Shown here: in pieces, positions 1-6,162 of the stretch
Layout: each line of letters starts with the position of its first letter
Position numbering within the stretch: the first letter of the stretch is position 1
Assembly (NCBI GenBank): GCA_937950105.1
Contig: CALFEM010000464.1
Location: 1-6,208, forward strand
Origin: an uncultured Alphaproteobacteria bacterium
GTDB lineage: Bacteria; Pseudomonadota; Alphaproteobacteria; Rhizobiales; Hyphomicrobiaceae
Length of the DNA: 6,208 nucleotides
Direction: 5' to 3'
Notes under the pieces: model-generated
Told to the model about the DNA's origin: nothing
What the model saw: only the letters and a program-made list of their open reading frames with translations
The model's database searches: none
Program-made: the position numbers and the translations under genes

Positions 1-60
1 GCGTCGTCAGAAGCACGCCATCGCTCAGTGACTTCGAGACGACGTGTCAAGCGAACTTCG

Positions 61-1092
61 TCAACCGCGACCCGTTCCTGGGTCGAAACTGCGGTGGCGG
101 CTCGCGGTCACGACGTTGTCGAGAAACTGGCGCGCTGCTTGCTGCCACGAAAATTGTTCGGCTCTGGCGCGAGCCGCACGCCGGTCCAGGGTGAGCGCGC
201 GTACGCCAGCCTCGGCGAGATCGTCAGCAAGGATGCCGCTCACACCGTTCTCGACGATGTCGACAGGGCCGGTAACGGGATAGGCAGCGACCGGCAGGCC
301 CGAGGCAAGAGCTTCGAGCAGCACGAGCCCGAACGTGTCGGTTCGGCTCGGGAACACGAACACGTCGGCAGACGCGTAGAGTGCGGCAAGCGCGGCCCCG
401 ACCTTGCGTCCGGTAAAGGTCACGCCGCGATATCTTTTGCGTAGCGAACCGAGGTGAGGACCGTCGCCGACGACGAGCTTGTCGCCCGGCAGTTCGGCGT
501 CGAGAAAGGCCTCGATGTTCTTTTCTCGCGATATGCGGCCGACGTAGAGAAAGACAGGGCGCCCGTTGGAGCGGCGTTCTGCATCGGGCCTGAAGGCGCT
601 GCAGTCGACTCCGCGCGACCAACGCATCAGCTTGGAAAACCCATGATGGTGAAGCTCGGCCTCGAGCGATGCTGTCGCCACCATTATGCCGGCGCTCGGC
701 GCATGGAAGCGGCGTTCGAGTGCGTAAACCCAACGTTCGGGTAGTCCGAGGATGCGGCTGGCGTACTCGGGAAACTTGGTGTGATAGCTGGTGGTGAAGG
801 GTCGGCCGTGTTTCAGACAGTGACGGCGGACGGCCCAGCCAATCGGGCCCTCGGTCACAATGTGCACGAAGTTGGGCGCGCTGCTCGTGAAGAACCGTTC
901 GACCGTTGCGCGGTTCGGCACCGCAAGGGCAAGTTCCGTGTAGCCCGGACACGGCACGTTGCGGAAGTATTGCGGCGTCAGGAATACAGGGCTGACGCCG
1001 AGCTGTCTGAGCTCCCGGTCAAGCCACGACAGTGTCGTGACCACTCCGTTGGTCTGCGGAGGCCAGGCATCAGTGGCGATCAGGATACGCAT
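61..1092 (-). CDS. agt: GT4-family glycosyltransferase, probable diacylglycerol glycosyltransferase (Agt-like)
   Basis: A 343-residue GT-B glycosyltransferase of family GT4, likely acting at the inner face of the cytoplasmic membrane. The N-terminal Rossmann domain opens with MRILIATDAW and a glycine-rich turn (PPQTNGV, 11-17), followed by EGPIG (81-85) and SYHTKFPEY (102-110). The C-terminal nucleotide-sugar domain has FLYVGRISREKN (181-192), GDGP (209-212) and TDTFGLVLLEALASG (251-265). The family's E-x7-E motif appears here as D252-x7-E260, which I recall as usual in this subgroup. No signal peptide or membrane helix is evident. I chose this ATG because family members start at MRIL and because it shares one base with the stop of the upstream phosphoesterase gene (TAATG), implying translational coupling; no strong ribosome site is seen. 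Agt enzymes transfer glucose or glucuronate from UDP-sugars to diacylglycerol to make phosphorus-free glycolipids. The GT4 family call is very secure; the Agt role is inferred from resemblance and gene pairing. A mannosyltransferase or other lipid glycosyltransferase is the alternative. Confidence 0.9.
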   Translation of the reverse strand: MRILIATDAWPPQTNGVVTTLSWLDRELRQLGVSPVFLTPQYFRNVPCPGYTELALAVPNRATVERFFTSSAPNFVHIVTEGPIGWAVRRHCLKHGRPFTTSYHTKFPEYASRILGLPERWVYALERRFHAPSAGIMVATASLEAELHHHGFSKLMRWSRGVDCSAFRPDAERRSNGRPVFLYVGRISREKNIEAFLDAELPGDKLVVGDGPHLGSLRKRYRGVTFTGRKVGAALAALYASADVFVFPSRTDTFGLVLLEALASGLPVAAYPVTGPVDIVENGVSGILADDLAEAGVRALTLDRRAARARAEQFSWQQAARQFLDNVVTASRHRSFDPGTGRG

Positions 1093-1868
1093 TACGCGGC
1101 GGCCGGCACCGCCACGGGCTTTCGAGTGTGCCGAGGAACGGTCCAATGGACGAGCTGCATCTCGCCACTATGGGTTTCGACGATCGCCGTGCAACTCTCC
1201 ACCCAGTCACCGCAGTTGAGATAGTGCACGGCGCCGATCATGCGATCGGCTGCGTGGTGAATGTGGCCGCAGATGACGCCTTCGACGCCCCTGTGGCGCG
1301 CCGCTTCGGTCAGCATCTCCTCGAACTCACCGATGAAGTTCACTGCCGATTTTATGCGTCGCTTGAGGTAGCCGGACAGCGACCAGTAGCCGAGGCCCAC
1401 GTGGCGCCGCATCCAGTTCAGCGGTGAGTTGCTCCACAGCGCCAGTTCGTAGCTGCGGTCGCCGAGGAAGGCGAGCCATTTGGCGTAGCGGACCACGACA
1501 TCGAATTCGTCGCCGTGCATGACCACGTAGCGGCGTCCATCGGCACGCGTGTGGATGCAGTCGCGCACGATCTCGATGCCGCCGAACCGCCAACCGCAGT
1601 AGTCGCGCAGAGCCTCGTCGTGGTTTCCGGGGATGAAGACGATGCGGGTGCCCTTGCGCGCCTTGCGCAACAGCTTCTGCAGCACGTCGTTGTGCGACTG
1701 GTGCCAGACAGGACCGCGGCGGACCTTCCAGAAATCAATGATGTCGCCCACGAGGTAGATGACGTCCGCGTCGTTGTCGCGAAGGAAATCCAGCAGCGCC
1801 GGCGCTTGAGCCGAACGCGTACCGAGGTGAACGTCCGAAATGAATATGGCGCGATGCCGTCCGGGCAT
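1092..1868 (-). CDS. plcP: Calcineurin-like metallophosphoesterase, PlcP-like phospholipase C (often annotated UDP-2,3-diacylglucosamine diphosphatase)
   Basis: A 258-residue binuclear metallophosphoesterase. All family metal-binding motifs are visible: SDVHLG (D12, H14), GDIID (D42), GNHDE (N82, H83), MHGDEFD (H118) and GHIHH (H202, H204), plus the typical NFIGEFEE and NCGDWVESCTA segments near the C-terminus. Automated pipelines call this group UDP-2,3-diacylglucosamine diphosphatase (LpxH-like). In Sinorhizobium and marine bacteria close relatives are PlcP, which cleaves phosphatidylcholine and other phospholipids to diacylglycerol during phosphate starvation. Three points favour PlcP: the overlapping downstream GT4 gene, the likely PhoB box upstream, and the fact that alphaproteobacteria usually perform the LpxH step with LpxI. 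The frame stays open to an ATG at 2099, but the extra 77 residues resemble no domain and would cover the Pho box, so I start at the ATG just before the family core. A GTG eight codons upstream (1890-1892) is also possible. The enzyme family is certain; the substrate is inferred. Confidence 0.88.
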   Translation of the reverse strand: MPGRHRAIFISDVHLGTRSAQAPALLDFLRDNDADVIYLVGDIIDFWKVRRGPVWHQSHNDVLQKLLRKARKGTRIVFIPGNHDEALRDYCGWRFGGIEIVRDCIHTRADGRRYVVMHGDEFDVVVRYAKWLAFLGDRSYELALWSNSPLNWMRRHVGLGYWSLSGYLKRRIKSAVNFIGEFEEMLTEAARHRGVEGVICGHIHHAADRMIGAVHYLNCGDWVESCTAIVETHSGEMQLVHWTVPRHTRKPVAVPAAA

Positions 1869-2171
1869 GTCGCGGTCGCCGTCGCCGTTCACGGGCGCCC
1901 CCACATCTGCTTCTCGATGGCTGTCAGTGGGACCAGAGTCGTGTTTCAGGGGTATGACATCCGGGATTTGCGGCCCTGGCCAGACTTGGCGCCGTCGGAC
2001 AGCGCGGTGGGCGTGACTGCCATGCCACGGGCGCCCTATGCCGAACGCGGCTTCAACCATTCCGGACCAGCCATGGCCGTCATCGTGATCGGATTTCAAA
2101 TCGCGCGCAGCACGACAGCCCGGAATGACCCGCAGCCTGGCCGCTTGCTGGTTCGCAGTATTGTTCTGGGA
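1869..2171. other. Intergenic region between plcP and tRNA-Arg
   Basis: This 303-base stretch separates the 5' end of the phosphoesterase gene from the 3' end of the tRNA gene, both on the minus strand. It holds the putative PhoB box (1943-1960) and presumably the promoter and leader of the plcP-agt operon. Frames on both strands stay open here, but their translations resemble no known domain, and high-GC DNA commonly stays open by chance. I found no strong hairpin with a T-tract, so no intrinsic terminator for the tRNA is visible. Confidence 0.6.
1943..1960 (-). promoter_or_regulatory. Putative PhoB box upstream of the plcP-agt operon
   Basis: Read on the minus strand, the site is ATGTCAT-ACCC-CTGAAAC. 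It matches the PhoB layout of two 7-base half-sites separated by 4 bases (consensus CTGTCAT-N4-CTGTCAT). The first half-site matches 6 of 7 positions and the second 4 of 7. It ends 74 bases before the chosen start codon of the phosphoesterase gene, a sensible distance for an activator site replacing the -35 element. I see no convincing -10 hexamer at the expected distance. The match is moderate and taken by eye; its value comes from lying before an operon type known to be under Pho control. Confidence 0.45.
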
Positions 2172-2248
2172 TGGCGCACCCGACAGGATTCGAACCTGTG
2201 GCCTTTGCCTTCGGAGGGCAACGCTCTATCCAGCTGAGCTACGGGTGC
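2172..2248 (-). tRNA. tRNA-Arg, anticodon CCG
   Basis: On the minus strand the sequence folds as a complete 77-nucleotide tRNA with an encoded CCA end. The acceptor stem is a perfect 7-base pairing of GCACCCG with CGGGTGC, followed by discriminator G and CCA. The D stem is GCTC/GAGC, the anticodon stem TTGCC/GGCAA, and the T arm ACAGG-TTCGAAT-CCTGT. The anticodon loop CTCCGAA places CCG at 2212-2214, which reads the arginine codon CGG. It is intact, and I see no duplicated 3' end or integrase beside it, so the site does not appear to have been used for integration. Confidence 0.97.
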
Positions 2249-2283
2249 AGACCAGCCGCGACAGGGCACGGACCGGCCGCGAC

Positions 2284-2312
2284 TAGATAGCCTATTCAAT
2301 CGCCTCCGGCAA
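2284..2312 (-). promoter_or_regulatory. Probable sigma-70-type promoter of tRNA-Arg
   Basis: On the minus strand, TTGCCG (2307-2312) resembles a -35 element. It lies 17 bases before TATCTA (2284-2289); shifted by one base, CTATCT resembles the alphaproteobacterial -10 form CTATAT. Transcription would start near 2277, giving a short 5' leader of about 29 bases before the mature tRNA. This AT-rich patch stands out from the GC-rich surroundings. Assigned by eye; the spacing is good and the hexamer matches are fair. Confidence 0.5.
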
Positions 2313-2416
2313 ACCGGGATTGTCGGCCGTGCCGCTCTGCCTGGCGGCGGTCCGCGTCCCGTGCCGATGCGCCTGCCCTGGCGCAGCCCTATGACGATCA
2401 TGGAGAAATTCGCCCG

Positions 2417-2896
2417 ATGCCTGCCTTCAAGCCGCCGCGCCCCGGTGAGGTGGTGATCGCGCTTCCCGAGGCGACCGACGCTGGCCTGCACTTCATCGGC
2501 CGCATCCGCTCGGCCTATGCAACTCCGGCTGACTGTCCGAAGAACACGCGCGAGCGCAACGAGCCCGCCGTTATCGAGGTCGATCCGCCCTACGACCAGG
2601 GCCTCGCCGGCATCGACGGTTTCTCGCACCTGATCGCGCTCTACTGGCTCGACCGCTCCCGGCGCGATGTGATCGTCCAGCACCCGAGCCACAAGACCTC
2701 GCCGGCGGGCGTGTTCGCGCTGCGCTCGCCCGTGCGGCCCAATCCGATCGGGCTCGCCGTCGTCGAGGTGCTCAGCCGCGAGGGCAACCGCATCACCATC
2801 CGCGCCATCGACTGCGCCGACGGTACGCCACTGATCGACCTCAAGCCGTATCTGGCGTCGTCGGATTCAGTGCCCTCCGCGACGCGCCCGGATTGA
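2417..2896 (+). CDS. trmO: tRNA (N6-threonylcarbamoyladenosine(37)-N6)-methyltransferase TrmO
   Basis: A 159-residue protein of the TrmO/YaeB/VirR family, which uses S-adenosylmethionine to methylate t6A37 of tRNA-Thr to m6t6A in the cytoplasm, tuning decoding of threonine codons. Family hallmarks are visible: an N-terminal beta-strand with FIGRIRSAYATPADCPKN (26-43), GIDGFSHLIALYWLDR (65-80), the signature GVFALRSPVRPNPIGL (98-113) and DGTPLIDLKPY (135-145). It is much shorter than the 235-residue E. coli enzyme because it lacks the C-terminal extension; the short form is common in alphaproteobacteria. The start ATG is preceded by GGAG at 2402-2405, 11 bases upstream, a slightly long spacing. 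polA begins 72 bases downstream on the same strand with its own likely promoter, so the two genes may or may not share a transcript. No clear promoter was found for trmO itself. The neighbouring tRNA-Arg is not its known substrate. Confidence 0.93.
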   Translation: MPAFKPPRPGEVVIALPEATDAGLHFIGRIRSAYATPADCPKNTRERNEPAVIEVDPPYDQGLAGIDGFSHLIALYWLDRSRRDVIVQHPSHKTSPAGVFALRSPVRPNPIGLAVVEVLSREGNRITIRAIDCADGTPLIDLKPYLASSDSVPSATRPD

Positions 2897-2931
2897 CGGC
2901 GGGACGAACCGTGGAGCGGGCCAACAGGGTG

Positions 2932-2960
2932 CTGACCCGGGCTGCCTGACCCCCTATAGT
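2932..2960 (+). promoter_or_regulatory. Putative polA promoter giving a leaderless transcript
   Basis: TATAGT at 2955-2960 matches the -10 consensus at 5 of 6 positions. It lies 17 bases after CTGACC (2932-2937), which matches the -35 consensus at 4 of 6. Only eight bases separate the -10 hexamer from the polA ATG at 2969, so transcription would begin at or within a few bases of the start codon. No Shine-Dalgarno sequence precedes the ATG, which agrees with a leaderless message, a class well known in alphaproteobacteria. Assigned by eye. Confidence 0.55.
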
Positions 2961-2968
2961 CCGCCGCC

Positions 2969-5900
2969 ATGAGCAATACCGACAACACATCCGCCGCCGC
3001 AGCGCCCACCACCCGCAACGGCGGCGAAGGGCGCCCAGCGCAGTGCTACGTGCCGGCCGGCGAGACCGTGCCGATCGTCAAAGGCAGCCACGTCTACCTG
3101 ATCGACGGCTCCGGCTACATCTTCCGCGCCTTCCACGCGCTGCCGCCCCTGACGCGCCCCTCGGACGGGCTGCCGGTCGGCGCGGTACACGGCTTCTGCG
3201 CCATGCTGTGGAAGCTGCTCGGCGACAGCAAAATGGCCGACAAGCCGACGCACATCGCCGTCGTCTTCGACCATTCGGCGAAGACCTTCCGCAACGATAT
3301 CTACGACAAGTACAAGGCGCAGCGCCCGCCGCCGCCGGAAGAGCTGGTGCCACAATTCCCGCTGATCCGCGATGCGGTGAAAGCCTTCAACGTCGCCTGC
3401 ATCGAGCAGGAGGGCTTCGAGGCCGACGACATCATCGCCACCTACGCGAAGCATGCGGTCGAGGCGGGCGGTGACGTCACCATCGTCTCGTCTGACAAGG
3501 ACCTGATGCAACTCGTGCGTCCTGGCGTCGCCATGTTCGACGGCATGAAGAACAAGCGCATCGGTGCGGACGAAGTATTCGAGAAATTCGGCGTCAAGCC
3601 CGACAAGGTCGTCGACGTTCAGTCGCTCGCCGGCGATTCCACCGACAACGTGCCGGGGGTGCCGGGCATCGGCATCAAGACCGCAGCCGAACTCATCAAC
3701 GAATATGGTGATCTCGACGCGCTGCTGGCGCGGGCGGGCGAGATCAAGCAGCCGAAGCGGCGCGAGAAGCTGATCGAGTTCGCCGAGCAGGCGCGCATAT
3801 CGCGCGAGCTGGTGCGGCTCGCCGAGAATGTGCCGGTCGAGCATCCGATCGACCAGATCGGCGTGCAGGATCCCGACCCGCAGACACTACTGGCGTTCCT
3901 GCGGCTGATGGAGTTCTCGACGTTGACGCGGCGCATCGCCGAAGCGCTCGGCGCCGAGGTGCCGGCGTTGCCCGAAGTGTCGGTTGGCGCTTCCGTGCGC
4001 GCGGCGAAGCCCGCAACGCAAGCTGGCGGCACCGCGACGGCTGCGAAGCCGGCAGCCACGTCATCGACATCGGGCGCCGGCACACCTGCCGCTGGTGCGC
4101 GTACGCTCGCCGGGCTGGCCCGTTCCGCGCCCTGCGATCGCGCCAGGTACGAGATCGTGCGCGACGTGCAGTCGCTCGAGCGCTGGACTGCGCTTTGCCG
4201 CGGCGCGGGCCGCTTCACCATCGACCTCACGACCTCCAGCGCGGATGCGATGCGCGCCGAGATCGTCGGCGTTGCGCTCGCCGTGTTGCCGGGTGCCGCG
4301 TGTTATGTTCCGCTCGCGCATACCGACGGCAGCAGCGATCTTTTCAGCGGCGGCGGTCTCGCTCCGGGTCAGATGCCGGCTCAAATGGCGCTCGCCATGC
4401 TGAAGCCGCTGCTCGAAGACGTTTCGATCGTGAAGATCGCCCACGCCATCAAGAACGACGCGCTGGTCTTGAAGCGTCACGGCATCGCGCTGGCGCCGCT
4501 CGACGACGTTCAGCTCATCTCCTACGCGCTCGACGGCGGTCCGGGCGGGCATGGTCTCGCCGATCTCGCCGAGCGCCACCTGCAGCACACTTGCCTGACG
4601 CTCGACGCGCTGATGGCGTTGTCGCCCGGTGCGAAGAAGGCGGATCGCACGTTCGCGGGCGTGCCTATCGACAAGGCTGCGGAATATGCCGCCGAGATCG
4701 CCGACGTCTCACTTCGCTTGTGGATGGCGCTGAAGCCGCGCCTCGCCGCCGAAGGTTTGACCACGGTCTACGAGACGCTGGAGCGCCCGCTGGTCCCCGT
4801 CATCGTCGATATGGAGCACGCCGGCATCAAGGTCGATCGCAACATCCTGTCGCGATTGTCGGGCACGTTCGCGCAAAGGATCGGCGCGCTTGAAGAAGAA
4901 ATCTTCACGCTTGCCGGCGAGCGCTTCAATCTCGGTTCGCCGAAGCAGCTCGGTGAGTTGCTGTTCGATCGGCTGCGTCTTCCCGGCGGCAAAAAGACCA
5001 AGACGGGACAGTGGGAGACGCGCGCCGGTCTGCTCGACGATCTCGCGGGCAACGAGGACCTGCCGGAAGACGCAAGGCGCCTCATCAACACCATGCTCGA
5101 ATGGCGCCAGCTCACCAAGCTGCGCTCGACCTATACGGACTCGCTGCCGGGATACGTGCATCCCGATACAGGCCGCATCCACACGTCCTACGCGCTCGCC
5201 TCGACCACCACCGGCCGTCTGTCGTCGAACGAGCCGAACCTGCAGAACATTCCCGTGCGCACCAAGGAAGGCCGCGAAATCCGCACGGCCTTCATCGCGG
5301 AGAAGGGCAACAAGCTCGTCTCCGCCGACTATTCGCAGATCGAGCTGCGCGTGCTCGCGCATATCGCCGACATTCCGCAATTGAAGGGGGCGTTCGCCGA
5401 AGGACTCGACATCCACGCCATGACCGCGAGCGAGATGTTCGGCGTTCCCGTCAAGGACATGCCGGGCGAGGTGCGCCGCCGCGCCAAAGCCATCAACTTC
5501 GGCATCATCTACGGCATCTCGGCCTTCGGGCTGGCGAACCAGCTCGGCATCAGCCGCGAGGAAGCTGGCCTCTACATCAAGACCTATTTCGAGCGCTTCC
5601 CCGGCATCCGCGACTACATGGAGCGCACCAAGCAGTTCGCGCGTGACAACGGCTACGTCGAGACGGTGTTCGGCCGGCGCGTGCACTATCCCGAGATCAA
5701 CACGCGCAATCCGGGCGTGCGCGGCAATCTCGAGCGCGCCGCCATCAACGCGCCGATCCAGGGCTCGGCCGCCGACATCATCCGCCGCGCCATGATCCGC
5801 ATGCCGGCCGCGCTCGACGCCGCGGGGCTTTCATCCGCGCGCATGCTGCTGCAGGTGCACGACGAACTGATCTTCGAGGTGCGCGAAGCGGAAGCCGACG

Positions 5901-6016
5901 CGCTGATCCGCATCGCGCGCGAGGTGATGGAACGCGCCGCGCTGCCGGCGGTGCAGTTCTCCGTTCCCATCCACGTCGACGCAAAGGCCGCCGACAACTG
6001 GGAAGCCGCGCATTGA
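2969..6016 (+). CDS. polA: DNA polymerase I
   Basis: A 1015-residue family A DNA polymerase that fills gaps, removes RNA primers from Okazaki fragments and serves in excision repair. After a 40-residue low-complexity N-terminus comes the 5' nuclease domain (about 41-330) with intact acidic residues in YLIDGSGY (D46), VVFDHS (D101), GFEADD (E151, D153, D154), SSDKDLM (D176, D178) and AGDSTDN (D223, D226), then a helix-hairpin-helix segment PGVPGIGIKTA. A linker rich in Ala, Thr, Ser and Pro spans about 331-390. The 3'-5' exonuclease domain (about 391-590) is degenerate: D419 and D497 remain, but the E. coli E357, N420 and D501 equivalents are T421, A493 and I577. The polymerase domain is intact: TTTGRLSSNEPNLQNIP (746-762), motif A ADYSQIELR with D787, motif B R836, K840, F844, Y848, and motif C VHDE with H964 and D965. 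It is longer than E. coli Pol I (928 residues) through the N-terminus and linker. The ATG is supported by the -10 element placed eight bases before it. Confidence 0.98.
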   Translation: MSNTDNTSAAAAPTTRNGGEGRPAQCYVPAGETVPIVKGSHVYLIDGSGYIFRAFHALPPLTRPSDGLPVGAVHGFCAMLWKLLGDSKMADKPTHIAVVFDHSAKTFRNDIYDKYKAQRPPPPEELVPQFPLIRDAVKAFNVACIEQEGFEADDIIATYAKHAVEAGGDVTIVSSDKDLMQLVRPGVAMFDGMKNKRIGADEVFEKFGVKPDKVVDVQSLAGDSTDNVPGVPGIGIKTAAELINEYGDLDALLARAGEIKQPKRREKLIEFAEQARISRELVRLAENVPVEHPIDQIGVQDPDPQTLLAFLRLMEFSTLTRRIAEALGAEVPALPEVSVGASVRAAKPATQAGGTATAAKPAATSSTSGAGTPAAGARTLAGLARSAPCDRARYEIVRDVQSLERWTALCRGAGRFTIDLTTSSADAMRAEIVGVALAVLPGAACYVPLAHTDGSSDLFSGGGLAPGQMPAQMALAMLKPLLEDVSIVKIAHAIKNDALVLKRHGIALAPLDDVQLISYALDGGPGGHGLADLAERHLQHTCLTLDALMALSPGAKKADRTFAGVPIDKAAEYAAEIADVSLRLWMALKPRLAAEGLTTVYETLERPLVPVIVDMEHAGIKVDRNILSRLSGTFAQRIGALEEEIFTLAGERFNLGSPKQLGELLFDRLRLPGGKKTKTGQWETRAGLLDDLAGNEDLPEDARRLINTMLEWRQLTKLRSTYTDSLPGYVHPDTGRIHTSYALASTTTGRLSSNEPNLQNIPVRTKEGREIRTAFIAEKGNKLVSADYSQIELRVLAHIADIPQLKGAFAEGLDIHAMTASEMFGVPVKDMPGEVRRRAKAINFGIIYGISAFGLANQLGISREEAGLYIKTYFERFPGIRDYMERTKQFARDNGYVETVFGRRVHYPEINTRNPGVRGNLERAAINAPIQGSAADIIRRAMIRMPAALDAAGLSSARMLLQVHDELIFEVREAEADALIRIAREVMERAALPAVQFSVPIHVDAKAADNWEAAH

Positions 6017-6162
6017 CGTCACGCGCGCTGTTCCAACCCAAGTCTTGAAATCGCGCCATGCGCGGCCACTTCATTGGTCCAAGCGCAGACATGCGCGGCA
6101 GCAAACCGAACCGAGAGGTGACAGCACACACGCGATGAAGATCGTCCCCGCACATATCGACG
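6017..6162 (+). other. Region downstream of polA, up to the end of genomic sequence
   Basis: These 146 bases follow the polA stop codon. No hairpin followed by a T-tract is visible, so no intrinsic terminator can be called. The decamer catgcgcggc occurs twice, at 6057-6066 and 6090-6099, but this is short enough to be chance. A purine-rich GAGAGG at 6113-6118 could be a ribosome site for the possible start at 6135, though it lies 16 bases before it. Confidence 0.5.
6135..6162 (+). CDS. Possible 5' end of a downstream gene, cut off by adapter sequence
   Basis: An ATG at 6135 opens a frame reading MKIVPAHID before genomic sequence gives way to adapter at 6163. Continued into the adapter, this frame meets TAG at 6195-6197, so the apparent 20-residue peptide is an artefact past its ninth residue. 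The N-terminus would suit several protein types, for example a GNAT acetyltransferase beta-strand, but nine residues cannot identify a family. The purine-rich GAGAGG upstream is too far away to be a good ribosome site. A tentative call. Confidence 0.25.

Noticed and set aside
45..50. A perfect TTGACA hexamer on the minus strand just below the glycosyltransferase stop, suggesting a promoter for a gene beyond the left edge.
   Set aside because: No -10-like hexamer lies 16 to 18 bases downstream, and too little sequence remains to see a following gene.
28..1224. Long open frames on the plus strand opposite the glycosyltransferase gene.
   Set aside because: Their translations are Arg- and Ala-rich with no family motifs, while the minus-strand frame encodes an obvious GT4 protein with all its motifs.
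1515..2237. A 240-residue plus-strand frame across the 5' half of the phosphoesterase gene, the intergenic region and the tRNA.
   Set aside because: It runs antisense to the metallophosphoesterase core and through the tRNA gene; no recognisable domain. Open by chance in high-GC DNA.
2172..2248. tRNA-Arg as an integration site of a genomic island.
   Set aside because: No integrase gene, no repeat of the tRNA 3' end and no shift in composition nearby; the neighbours are ordinary core genes.
2331..2348. Inverted repeat GCCGC...GCGGC in the tRNA-trmO gap, considered as a regulatory hairpin.
   Set aside because: A five-base stem with an eight-base loop is expected often in such GC-rich DNA; no riboswitch or leader features accompany it.
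2096..2692. A 198-residue minus-strand frame covering the tRNA-Arg and part of trmO.
   Set aside because: It includes the whole tRNA on the same strand and lies antisense to conserved TrmO motifs, so it is not a plausible gene.
2927..2938. Small hairpin GGGT-GCTG-ACCC between trmO and polA as a terminator.
   Set aside because: Only four base pairs and no following T-tract; it overlaps the putative polA -35 region and is likely chance.
4709..5686. A 325-residue minus-strand frame inside polA.
   Set aside because: It mirrors the conserved polymerase domain; codon composition of polA keeps the opposite frame free of stops. No independent protein features.
6058..6138. A 26-codon frame after polA whose stop overlaps the ATG at 6135 (ATGA).
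   Set aside because: Too short, no ribosome site and no recognisable sequence; the overlap is probably accidental.
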